A stretch of DNA of 64,000 nucleotides from Gaiellasilicea sp963765705 (GTDB lineage: Bacteria; Actinomycetota; Thermoleophilia; Gaiellales; Gaiellaceae). A model generated the notes under the pieces. It was given only the letters and a program-made list of their open reading frames with translations. It made no database searches and was not told where the DNA came from. Of this stretch, positions 17,728 through 26,779 are shown one piece after another. The DNA lies in the NCBI GenBank assembly GCA_963765705.1, contig CAVXXJ010000008.1, positions 372,001 through 436,000 of the forward strand. Direction: 5' to 3'. A program made the translations under genes and the position numbers. Numbering within the stretch: position 1 is the first letter of the stretch; every line of letters begins with the position of its first letter.

Positions 17728-19185
17728 CTAGGCGGTCACAGGCTCCGCCTCGCGCGCCGCAAGCGCCTGTTTGGCCTTCACAGCCAGCCAGAGCTCCATC
17801 CGCTGCGCAGGATCGTCCGGATGGCGGCCGGTTTGCTTGCGCAGCTGCTCCATTCGGTAGCGGAGCGTGTGTCGATGGACGCCGAGCCGCTCGGAGGCAT
17901 CGCTCCAGCGGCAACCGCTGTCGAGCAGCGCCGTGAGGGATTCGAGTAGCCAGGAGTTCGTCGCGGCCGGCCCGAGCACTCGCGCGACGAACGCCTCGAG
18001 CGTTGCTCCGGGCAGGCTGAGCAGGAGCTCGAGCGAGCCGAGATCGTGGTAGGAGGCAACCGGGCCGGCGACCGCGTCGAGCGCGGCGCGCGCCTCCAGC
18101 AGGCTGCGGCCGAGTCCGGCGCCCGAGCTCGGGCGGCCCACACCGACGCGGGTTCCGGGTGAGGCGTCGACGAGGTCGCGCGCGATCGCGAGCGCATCCT
18201 CCTCGTCACCGGTCGCGACGAGGAACGCTGCCCGGTCGCGGCGCGAGGCTGACAGGTAGCGCGCACCGCGCCCGTCGAGCACCCGGGCGGCGGCGGCGCG
18301 GACGTCCTCCGACCGTGCCGGGCCTTGCGCGACGGCGAGCAGCGCGGCGTAGCGCCCGAGCGGGTCGAGCCCGAACGCCGAGATCCGGCGCGCGATCTCC
18401 CGCTCGTCGAGGCGGTCGTGCTCGAGATCCTCCAGCAGGTCGCCGGCGAGCCGGAGCTCCGCAGCAGAGACCGCGTGGCGGCGCGAGAGCTCGAACGCGA
18501 GCGCGGTCTGCCCGTGGTGGAGCACGAGCCGGTCGTACTCGGACAGCTCGTGGCCCGGCTTGCCGGCGCGCAGGGTCGCGATCTCCCCGTCGGCGCCGAC
18601 CGGCAGCTCGAGCACGTCCTCGCACGTGTCGAGACGGTTGCCGTGACGCTCGCCGACCAGGCGGCCCGACGCGTCGAGGAGGGCCAGCGCGCAGCCGACG
18701 TGGTCGCCGAGGATCGCGAGCAGAGCTGGCGCGCCGCGTCCTTCGAGCACGGCGTCGGCGAGTCGCTCGTGCACTTCGATCGCACGCTCGACGCGTGCAA
18801 GCTGCTCGTTCGCGAGCTGCGCTGCAACCGCTTTCGTCAGCGCGATGAACGGGACTTCGTACGGCACCGTGACGAGCGGGAAGTCGAGCTTCTCGGCCTC
18901 GTCGGCGAGCGCCTCCGGTGGCTCGGCCCAGCCGAAGCCGACTCCGAACGCAAGCCCGGCCAGTCCGTGACCCGAGAGCCGGCGGACGTACTCGCGCTGC
19001 GGCCGCGAGAGCTCGCCGACGCCGAGCCCGGTCGTGATCAGCAGCTCTCCGCCTTCCAGCCACGGCGTCGGGTCGGGCAGCTCCGAGACGTGGACCCAGC
19101 GAATCACGTTCGCCCCTCCGCCCGCGCCCGCCACGAGCTCCAGCCCGAGTCCCGGCAGCGCTGCAATCTCCCGGACGGTCAGCAT
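17728..19185 (-). CDS. PucR-family transcriptional regulator
   Basis: 485 residues. The N-terminal PucR domain (MLTVREIAALPGLGLELVAG, then the VHVSELPDPTPWLEGGELLITTG signature split over residues 30-60), a central GGDEF-like degenerate domain, and the C-terminal helix-turn-helix of the family (LLDSGCRWSDASERLGVHRHTLRYRMEQL). PucR proteins control purine, amine or amino-acid catabolism. Here it is divergent from an aminotransferase and a polyamine importer, so it most likely senses a polyamine or its product. ATG 19185 matches the family start; a GTG at 19245 in frame would add 20 residues. Confidence 0.85.
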   Translation of the reverse strand: MLTVREIAALPGLGLELVAGAGGGANVIRWVHVSELPDPTPWLEGGELLITTGLGVGELSRPQREYVRRLSGHGLAGLAFGVGFGWAEPPEALADEAEKLDFPLVTVPYEVPFIALTKAVAAQLANEQLARVERAIEVHERLADAVLEGRGAPALLAILGDHVGCALALLDASGRLVGERHGNRLDTCEDVLELPVGADGEIATLRAGKPGHELSEYDRLVLHHGQTALAFELSRRHAVSAAELRLAGDLLEDLEHDRLDEREIARRISAFGLDPLGRYAALLAVAQGPARSEDVRAAAARVLDGRGARYLSASRRDRAAFLVATGDEEDALAIARDLVDASPGTRVGVGRPSSGAGLGRSLLEARAALDAVAGPVASYHDLGSLELLLSLPGATLEAFVARVLGPAATNSWLLESLTALLDSGCRWSDASERLGVHRHTLRYRMEQLRKQTGRHPDDPAQRMELWLAVKAKQALAAREAEPVTA

Positions 19186-19258
19186 CGTCTGCTCCGCGTC
19201 GCTTGGACGCGAGGGCCAAGTTTCCGTTGTCTGGGCAGGCGTCACGAGCGTGAGCTTA

Positions 19259-19271
19259 CGACACCGTGTCG
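19259..19271. promoter_or_regulatory. Candidate operator between pucR-like and aminotransferase genes
   Basis: CGACAC-C-GTGTCG is a perfect 13-bp palindrome in the 155-base divergent intergenic region, 70 bases from the aminotransferase start and 74 from the regulator start. That position suits control of both promoters; the binding protein is inferred. Confidence 0.4.
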
Positions 19272-19340
19272 AAGCCGCATAGGGACCGCTCGCCCGCCGG
19301 TCCATTGCGTTACGTCGCGGCCACGGGAGAGAATCGCCGA

Positions 19341-20601
19341 ATGTCTCTCCGGGAAGGCACTGCGGTCGACGGCGTCCTCGAGGCGCGCGCCCGCTACGTC
19401 GCACGAGGGGTGTCGACGCCGAAGCTCGTCGTCACCCGTGCGGTCGGCGCGCAGGTCGAGGCCGCCGACGGGACGCTCTATCTCGACTTCGCGGGCGGGA
19501 TCGCGTGCCAGAACACCGGTCATGGCTTCGAGCCGGTCGTCGCGGCGATCCACGAGCAGGTCGACCGCTTCCTGCACCAGTGCTTCATGGTCGGCACCTA
19601 TGAGCCCTATGTCGAGGTCTGCCGCCGGCTCGCCGAGCTCTCGCCCTGCAGAGGCTCCGAGCAGAAGTCGATCCTCGTCAACTCGGGTGCCGAGGCGATC
19701 GAGAACGCGGTCAAGATCGCGCGTGCCGCTACGGGCCGTCCCTCTGTTGTCGTTTTCGACAACGGCTTCCACGGCCGCACGCTCCTGACGATGGCGATGA
19801 CGAGCAAGGTGCACCCGTACAAGGCCGGTTTCGGCCCCTTCCCCGGTGAGATCTATCGCGCCGCGGCGCCGTATCCCTACCGTGGCATCGACACCGAGGC
19901 GGCGATCGCGTCGCTCGAGCACCTCTTCAAGAGCGAGGTCGACGCCGAGTCGGTCGCCTGCGTCGTGCTCGAGACGGTCCAGGGCGAAGGCGGGTTCATC
20001 CCGATGCCGCTGGACTATCTGCCGAGGCTGGCGGAGGTGTGCGAGCGGCACGGGATCCTCTTCGTCGCCGACGAGGTGCAGTCGGGCGTGGGGCGGACCG
20101 GCCCGATGTGGGCGATCGAGCACTACGAGGGCGTCCAGCCCGATCTCGTCGTCTCCGGGAAGTCGCTCGGCGGCGGCCTGCCGCTCGCCGCGGTCACCGG
20201 GCGCGCGGAGCTCATGGACGCTCCTGGGCCGGGTGGGCTCGGCGGGACCTTCGGAGGCAATCCCGTCGCCTGCGCCGCAGCCGCGGTCGTGCTCGACACC
20301 GTTGCCGAGCCTGCGTTCCGCGCCCGGGCGGACAGGCTCGGGGTCATGCTGCGCGCCCGGCTCGACGCCCTCGCAGCGCGCGACGAGCAGATCGGCGAGG
20401 TGCGCGGCCTCGGCCCGATGCTGGCGCTCGAGCTGCGTGAGCAGAGCCCGGATCTGGCGCAGGCCGTGACGGCCGCCGCGTTCGAGCGCGGCCTGCTCCT
20501 GCTCGCCTGCGGTCTCTACGGCAACGTGCTCCGGCTGCTCCCTCCGCTCAACGTCACCGACGACGAGCTCGACCGCGGGCTCTCTCTGCTGGAGGAATCC
20601 C

Positions 20602-20618
<17 letters not shown>
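19341..20618 (+). CDS. Class III aminotransferase (4-aminobutyrate/polyamine type)
   Basis: PLP-dependent transaminase of 425 residues. Visible landmarks: the cofactor-binding SGAEAIENAVKIAR, the FHGRT motif, the acidic DEVQSGVGRTG signature, and the Schiff-base Lys in VVSGKSLGGGLP. Length and motifs suit GABA or putrescine aminotransferases. Context (PucR regulator, Pot-type importer whose ATPase gene overlaps by 17 bases) points to catabolism of imported putrescine/spermidine. Start ATG 19341 with a weak GGGAGA site; the frame is open 75 bases upstream without a better site. An ornithine- or diaminobutyrate-type activity cannot be excluded. Confidence 0.85.
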
Positions 20619-21632
<1,014 letters not shown>

Positions 21633-21636
<4 letters not shown>

Positions 21637-22859
21637 AGCAGCGACCATACGGACGGTGGGCGGCCGCACTGCTGGCCACCGGCGTCCTGTGCGTCCTCGC
21701 CGCGGGGTGCGGCGGCGACGACGACGAGGGCGATGCCGGCGGGGCGGGGACCACGGCCGCAGAAACGACCGGCGGTGCGCCGGAGGGGATGCTCCAGACG
21801 CTCGGCGAGGGCGAGGGCCAGGTCAACCTGGTCGCCTGGGCCGGCTACGTCGAGGACGGGACGACCGATCCGAAGGTCGACTGGGTGTCCGACTTCGAGA
21901 CCGAGACCGGCTGCCAGGTCAACGTCAAGGTCGGCAACACGTCGGACGAGATGGTGACGCTGATGCGCACCGGCCAGTACGACGGTGTCTCGGCCTCCGG
22001 TGACGCCAGCCTGCGGCTGATCGCCGCCGGCGACGTCGCGCCGGTGAACACGGACCTGATCGAGAACTACGACGGCGTCTTCGACGGGCTCAAGGATCAG
22101 CCGCACAACACGGTCGACGACGTCAACTACGGCGTTCCGCACGGCCGCGGCGCGAACCTGCTCCAGTACCGCACGGACGTCGTCAAGCCGGCGCCCGACT
22201 CGTGGAGTGTCGTCTGGGACGAGAACTCGCCGTACAAGGGCAAGGTGACCGCGTACGACAGTCCGATCTACATCGCGGATGCCGCCGTCTACCTGAAGGC
22301 GACCCAGCCCGACCTCGGGATCGAGGATCCGTACGAGCTCGACCAGGAGCAGTTCGACGCCGCGGTCGAGTTGCTGAAGGCTCAGCGTGGCGTGATCGGC
22401 GAGTACTGGTCCGACTACACGAAGCAGATCGCGGCCTTCACGGGCGGCGAGAGCGTCGTCGGGACGACCTGGCAGGTGATCGTGAACGTACTCGAGGGCG
22501 AGAAGGTGCCCGTCGCCGCGGTCCTGCCGAAGGAGGGCTCGACCGGCTGGTCCGACACGTGGATGATCTCCTCGAAGGCCAAGAACCCGAACTGCATGTA
22601 CCTGTGGATGAACCACATCATCTCGCCGAAGGCGAACGCAGCCGCGACCGAGTACTTCGGCGAGGCGCCTTCGAGCAAGGAGGCATGCGGCCTGACGGCC
22701 AACAAGGACCACTGCACGCTCTTCCATGCCGACGACGAGGACTACTTCGACCAGATCTACTACTGGAAGACGCCGCAGGCCGATTGCGGTGACGACCGGG
22801 GGCAGGTCTGCAAGGACTACTCGGAATGGACGCAGGCCTGGACGGAGATAAAGGGGTAG
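21633..22859 (+). CDS. potD: Polyamine-type ABC substrate-binding lipoprotein (PotD-like)
   Basis: 408 residues with a lipoprotein signal (basic start MKQRPYGR, hydrophobic LLATGVLCVLAAG, lipobox Cys in LAAGC) and an acidic GGDDDEGD linker. The mature part is a type II periplasmic-binding fold of the PotD/PotF group (VNLVAWAGYVEDG at its start). Four Cys near the C-terminus (CMYLW, ACGLTANKDHC, DCGDDRGQVC) may form disulfides, unusual for this family and plausible in an exported protein. ATG 21633 follows GGAGGGAG. The permease gene begins 22 bases later behind a strong hairpin. Confidence 0.9.
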
Positions 22860-22881
22860 CTGCATCGCTACGCCCGAAGTA

Positions 22882-23766
22882 GTGGAGGCGCCGCCCCGCG
22901 AGTCTGCGGGGCGGCGCCTCTCTTCGTTTCTCCACCGCCACCCGCGCCTGCGGCTCGGCCTGCTGCTGACGCCGCCGCTCTCGTGGCTGCTGCTCGCCTA
23001 CCTCGGCTCGCTGGCCGTGCTCTTCGTCGCGGCGTTCTGGCGGCTCGATCCGTTCACGGCCCAGGTCGTCCACGACTACGGCTTCCAGAACTTCAGGCAG
23101 CTCTGGGAGAGCGACGTCTACCGGGCGATCACGCAGCGCACGGTGCTGATCGCCGCGGCGGTCACGGTCACCGACGCCGTGCTCGCGTTCCCGATCGCCT
23201 TCTACATGGCGAAGGTCGCGTCGCCGCGGACGCGGAACCTGCTCGTCGTCGCGATCCTGCTCCCGCTCTGGGCGAGCTACCTCGTCAAGGTCTACGCCTG
23301 GCGCGTGATCCTGCAGGAGCAGGGCGCGCTCAACTGGGCGCTCGAGCCGCTCGGCCTCTCGGGGCCGGGCTTCGGGAACGTCGCCACCTGGCTCGTCTTC
23401 TCGTATCTCTGGCTGCCGTTCATGATCCTGCCGGTCTATGCCGGGCTCGAGCGGATCCCGTCGGCGTTGCTCGAGGCGTCTGCAGACCTCGGCGCGCACG
23501 GTGGCCGGACGCTCCGCCGGATCGTCCTCCCGCTCGCCCTGCCCGCGGTCGCGGCCGGCTCGATCTTCACGTTCTCGCTGACGCTCGGGGACTACATCAC
23601 GCCGCAGCTCGTCTCGAGCACGCAGTTCATCGGCAACGTCGTCTACAGCAACGTCGGCGTCGCGAACAACCTCCCGTTCGCGGCTGCGTTCGCGACCGTG
23701 CCCGTCGCGGTGATGGTCGTCTACCTGCTGCTCGCGCGCCGCGCAGGAGCCTTCGACAACCTATGA
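22882..23766 (+). CDS. potB: ABC importer permease, PotB-like
   Basis: Membrane subunit of 294 residues with six predicted helices and the EAA coupling loop (LEASADLGAHGGRTLRRIVLPL). First helix LLLTPPLSWLLLAYLGSLAVLF. The only reasonable start is GTG 22882: no ATG, GTG or TTG follows in frame until deep in the first helix. Its first 13 codons therefore form the hairpin at 22885-22920, so translation initiation and transcript elongation are likely linked. Its stop overlaps the next permease start (ATGA). Confidence 0.88.
   Translation: MEAPPRESAGRRLSSFLHRHPRLRLGLLLTPPLSWLLLAYLGSLAVLFVAAFWRLDPFTAQVVHDYGFQNFRQLWESDVYRAITQRTVLIAAAVTVTDAVLAFPIAFYMAKVASPRTRNLLVVAILLPLWASYLVKVYAWRVILQEQGALNWALEPLGLSGPGFGNVATWLVFSYLWLPFMILPVYAGLERIPSALLEASADLGAHGGRTLRRIVLPLALPAVAAGSIFTFSLTLGDYITPQLVSSTQFIGNVVYSNVGVANNLPFAAAFATVPVAVMVVYLLLARRAGAFDNL
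22885..22920 (+). terminator. 15-bp perfect hairpin at the start of the permease gene (attenuator candidate)
   Basis: GAGGCGCCGCCCCGC (22885-22899) pairs perfectly with GCGGGGCGGCGCCTC (22906-22920) around a 6-base loop, followed by TCTTCGTTTCTCC. It starts 25 bases after the binding-protein stop and covers codons 2-13 of the permease. It looks like an intrinsic terminator that would let more binding protein than permease be made. Confidence 0.65.
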
Positions 23767-24596
23767 GCTCTCGCGCCGGCACCTGGTTCCTGCGCGGCGC
23801 GACGGCGCTGACGCTCGCGTTCATCTACGTGCCGCTCTTCGTGATCTGCCTCTACGCCTTCAACGAGCGGCGCTCGCTCGTCTGGCCGATTCCGGGCCTG
23901 ACGACGAAGTGGTTCGGCCGCGCGATCGACAACCCTGGTGTGCGGGACGCGCTGCTCCTCTCCGTGAAGGCGGCCCTCGGCGCCACCGCGATCGCGCTCC
24001 TGCTCGGCTCCCTGGCGGCGCTTGCGGTCGCCCGCCACCGGTTCTTCGGACGGGAGGCGATCTCGTTCCTCGTCATCCTCCCGATCGCGCTGCCGGGGAT
24101 CGTCACCGGCATGGCGCTGAACGCGACCTTCCGCAACCTCCCCGAGCCGTTCGGCGTCGACCTCGGCCTCTTCACGATCATGGTCGGGCACGCGACCTTC
24201 TGCATCGTCGTCGTCTACAACAACGTCGTCGCACGGCTGCGGCGGACGGCGGCGTCGCTCGAAGAGGCATCCGCCGATCTCGGCGCGGACGCGTGGCAGA
24301 CGTTCCGCTACGTCACGTTCCCGCAGCTGAAGACGGCGCTGCTCGCGGGCGCGCTGCTGGCGTTCGCGCTCAGCTTCGACGAGGTGATCGTGACCACGTT
24401 CACCGCCGGCGCCGACCAGACGCTGCCGATCTGGATCCTGAACAACCTCTCGCGGCCGAACCAGCTGCCGATCGTGAACGTCGTCGCCGTCTTCGTGATC
24501 CTGCTCTCGATGATCCCGGTCTACTTCGCCTCGAAGCTCTCGAGCGAGTCCGCAGGGGCGGGCGTCACCGGCGCGGCCGGCGGCATCCAAAGCTAG
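23763..24596 (+). CDS. potC: ABC importer permease, PotC-like
   Basis: Second membrane subunit, 277 residues, six helices, first one ALTLAFIYVPLFVICLYAF, EAA loop LEEASADLGADAWQTFRYVTFP. Partner of the PotB-like protein in a heterodimeric channel. The ATG at 23763 overlaps the upstream TGA. It is the last gene of the operon; its stop overlaps by 4 bases the end of the convergent gene at 24593, leaving no room for a separate terminator. Confidence 0.9.
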   Translation: MSSRAGTWFLRGATALTLAFIYVPLFVICLYAFNERRSLVWPIPGLTTKWFGRAIDNPGVRDALLLSVKAALGATAIALLLGSLAALAVARHRFFGREAISFLVILPIALPGIVTGMALNATFRNLPEPFGVDLGLFTIMVGHATFCIVVVYNNVVARLRRTAASLEEASADLGADAWQTFRYVTFPQLKTALLAGALLAFALSFDEVIVTTFTAGADQTLPIWILNNLSRPNQLPIVNVVAVFVILLSMIPVYFASKLSSESAGAGVTGAAGGIQS

Positions 24597-26254
24597 CTCG
24601 CTGCCCTGCGGAAGAAGATGCGTTGCTTGGCCCGGACGCGGCCAGTGGCGTCGAGCGTGACGACAAATGCGCGCGTGCGCCGCTCACGAAGCTCGTTGTC
24701 CGGGACGGCGAGCAGAAAGTGACGTCGTGTCGGCGTGGTGCGGATGCGCTTCCCGTCGCCGAAGCGGAGTTCGACCCGTGTTACGTCGGCGCTGACGCTG
24801 CCCGACAGGAACATGTCGCGACCGACCGGCTGGAGAAGGTCGAGCGAGAACCCGGAGCCGGAGACGGGCGGGACGCACCTGCCGCGGCTCGGTCTTTGGG
24901 TGAAGTCCACGCGCCAGCAGTCGAAGCCGGCGACGCGAGGCCCTACGTGCAGGGTGCCGACGGCGCCGTTGGGTGCGTGGACGATTGCTGCCTCGCGAAG
25001 GCGCTGCGCGCGGAGCGGCGGTCGCGTCGTCGAGGCCGGCTGGCCCGGCCAAAGTTGTGTGGCGACGACGCGGCCGCGGTTGTCGTAGCCGACAAGTCGG
25101 ACCGGAAACTGCGTGCGGCCGATACGAGCCGTGAAGGCGTTGTTCTTCAGCGGAAGAGCGAGGCGTGCGTTGTCGGCGGTGAAGGCAGTGACGCGCCCAA
25201 CACCGTCCGCTGCGACCCCACGTAGCTCCATGAACGCGCCGCAGATCCGGCACGAGACCATAGCGTTGAGCGCTCCGCGCGGAAACAGGGTTGCGCTACA
25301 GCCTTGTGCGGTGAGCCGACCGGACGCATCCACCGCGGTCAGGCAGCCGCCGGAGAGGCCGACGGCCAGATCACTGAGCGGATCGGGCTTGATGAGCCGA
25401 ATGCCGCCGGGCCCTTGGAAGCCGCGCTTCTCCGACCGCGCGAGCCAGCCGATCTCCGGATCGTCGATTCGCGCCTCCACGCGGGTCGGTCCCCCGGGCA
25501 GGCGCGCTCCTGCAACGAATTGCCACGGGTGCCACGGGTCCGGAAGGGCGATGGTCGTCCGCTCGTCGCGTGAGTCGCGCGCGCTGAGACCCAACACTGA
25601 ATTGCCCCAGTTCGGCTGGTCTTGGACGAACAGGAACGCGTTGCCGCCGAGCCGCGCGCCGTGGAGGCCGTCGATCGCCTCGACCGTCACCGCCCGCACG
25701 CCGTCGGATGCGATCCCAAACGAGACGAGTGCGGTCGGCCGCGCTGCGCGGTCGAAGAACGTGTGCTGCGGCAGGAGCACGACGATTGGCGCACTCGTTC
25801 GGGCAAGCGCCGATCGCGGTGCGCAGGCCTGAGGCTGGAAGGCGTCGCCAGAGGCGAGCTTGAGGCAGAGCGATTCGCCGCTGACGAAGCCCCAGAGGAC
25901 GTACTGGCGGCCGCCGACCTCGGTGCGGATCAGCTCACGCAACTCCGTCGTCGTCGGAAACGCCGCCCAGGAGCGGCCGTTCGCCGCTCGGAAGCGCTCT
26001 TGCGCCTCTTCCGGAGCAGGCTTCCCCGGCGCGCCGCTCAGCCACGCGTCGAAGCCGCCGAGCCTGGCTGCGAGTGCGGCCGCGGCGAGAACGACAGCCA
26101 GCGAGGCAACCAGCGCGACTGCGACCGGTCGCCGCGTCCAGAGCCGCTGTCGCGGCTGCGCGCGCGCGACCACGTCGTCCCAGTCGGGCGTGGTGCGTGC
26201 GGGCGCGATCATGCGGCTGACCTCGGCGCGGATGAGTGGCTCGACGTCTGTCAC
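24593..26254 (-). CDS. Single-pass membrane protein linked to an ECF sigma factor (probable anti-sigma)
   Basis: 553 residues: a short cytoplasmic part of about 55 residues (TDVEPLIRAEVSRMIAPARTT at its start), one membrane helix (VAVALVASLAVVLAAAALA) and a large outer part rich in beta strands with scattered Cys (CRICGAF, DCWRVDF). The GTG start shares bases with the sigma stop (GTGA), the standard arrangement of an ECF sigma factor and its anti-sigma partner. No zinc HXXXCXXC motif is seen, so it is not a ZAS-type anti-sigma. I do not recognise the outer domain. Confidence 0.75.
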   Translation of the reverse strand: MTDVEPLIRAEVSRMIAPARTTPDWDDVVARAQPRQRLWTRRPVAVALVASLAVVLAAAALAARLGGFDAWLSGAPGKPAPEEAQERFRAANGRSWAAFPTTTELRELIRTEVGGRQYVLWGFVSGESLCLKLASGDAFQPQACAPRSALARTSAPIVVLLPQHTFFDRAARPTALVSFGIASDGVRAVTVEAIDGLHGARLGGNAFLFVQDQPNWGNSVLGLSARDSRDERTTIALPDPWHPWQFVAGARLPGGPTRVEARIDDPEIGWLARSEKRGFQGPGGIRLIKPDPLSDLAVGLSGGCLTAVDASGRLTAQGCSATLFPRGALNAMVSCRICGAFMELRGVAADGVGRVTAFTADNARLALPLKNNAFTARIGRTQFPVRLVGYDNRGRVVATQLWPGQPASTTRPPLRAQRLREAAIVHAPNGAVGTLHVGPRVAGFDCWRVDFTQRPSRGRCVPPVSGSGFSLDLLQPVGRDMFLSGSVSADVTRVELRFGDGKRIRTTPTRRHFLLAVPDNELRERRTRAFVVTLDATGRVRAKQRIFFRRAAS

Positions 26255-26727
26255 CGTGTGACCTCCAAGTGCTTGCGTAGCGCGGCGTGAGCGCTGTTCA
26301 GAGTGGCGGAGACGGTGCCGACCTCGACCTCCAGCGCCTCGGCGATCGAGCGGTAGTCCAGGTCGGCGAAGTAGCGCAGGAAGACCGCGAGCCGCTGGCG
26401 CTCGGGCAGCACAGCGATCCAGCGCCGCACGACGGCGTGGTCGGCTGCGTCCCCGTTCAGTGATTCCGCCTCCTGCGGCACATCGCCCGTGTGAAGCCGC
26501 CGGGCGCGGGCGCGACGCGCGGCGTTGATGACGGCACGCCAGGCCCATGCCTCTACAGGTGCCTCGCGCCGAAACGCGTCCCGGCCGCGCAGGAGCGAGG
26601 CAAATGCCTCCTGGACGGCGTCGTGTCCAGCATCGGCGTCGCCCGCTATCGCCCCGGCGATGCGCACGAAGGTGTCGTAGCGCTCGCGGTAGACGTCCTC
26701 TATCTCGCTTGCGCGAACTCCCGCCAC
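26251..26727 (-). CDS. ECF-type RNA polymerase sigma factor
   Basis: 158 residues with region 2 (YDTFVRIAGAIAGDADAGHDAVQEAF, then WAWRAVINAARRARARR) and region 4 (LPERQRLAVFLRYFADLDYRSIAEALEVEVGTVSATLNSAHAALRKHL), no extra domain. It probably directs RNA polymerase to a small regulon in response to a signal relayed by the membrane protein encoded right after it. GTG start at 26727 with a poor ribosome site. The 52-base gap to the kinase gene contains an AT-rich stretch but no promoter I can name. Confidence 0.88.
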   Translation of the reverse strand: MAGVRASEIEDVYRERYDTFVRIAGAIAGDADAGHDAVQEAFASLLRGRDAFRREAPVEAWAWRAVINAARRARARRLHTGDVPQEAESLNGDAADHAVVRRWIAVLPERQRLAVFLRYFADLDYRSIAEALEVEVGTVSATLNSAHAALRKHLEVTR

Positions 26728-26779
26728 ACCCGTTCGATCCCAGTCGGCGCCGATTTGTTTATGTGGTCCACGTGCTGCG

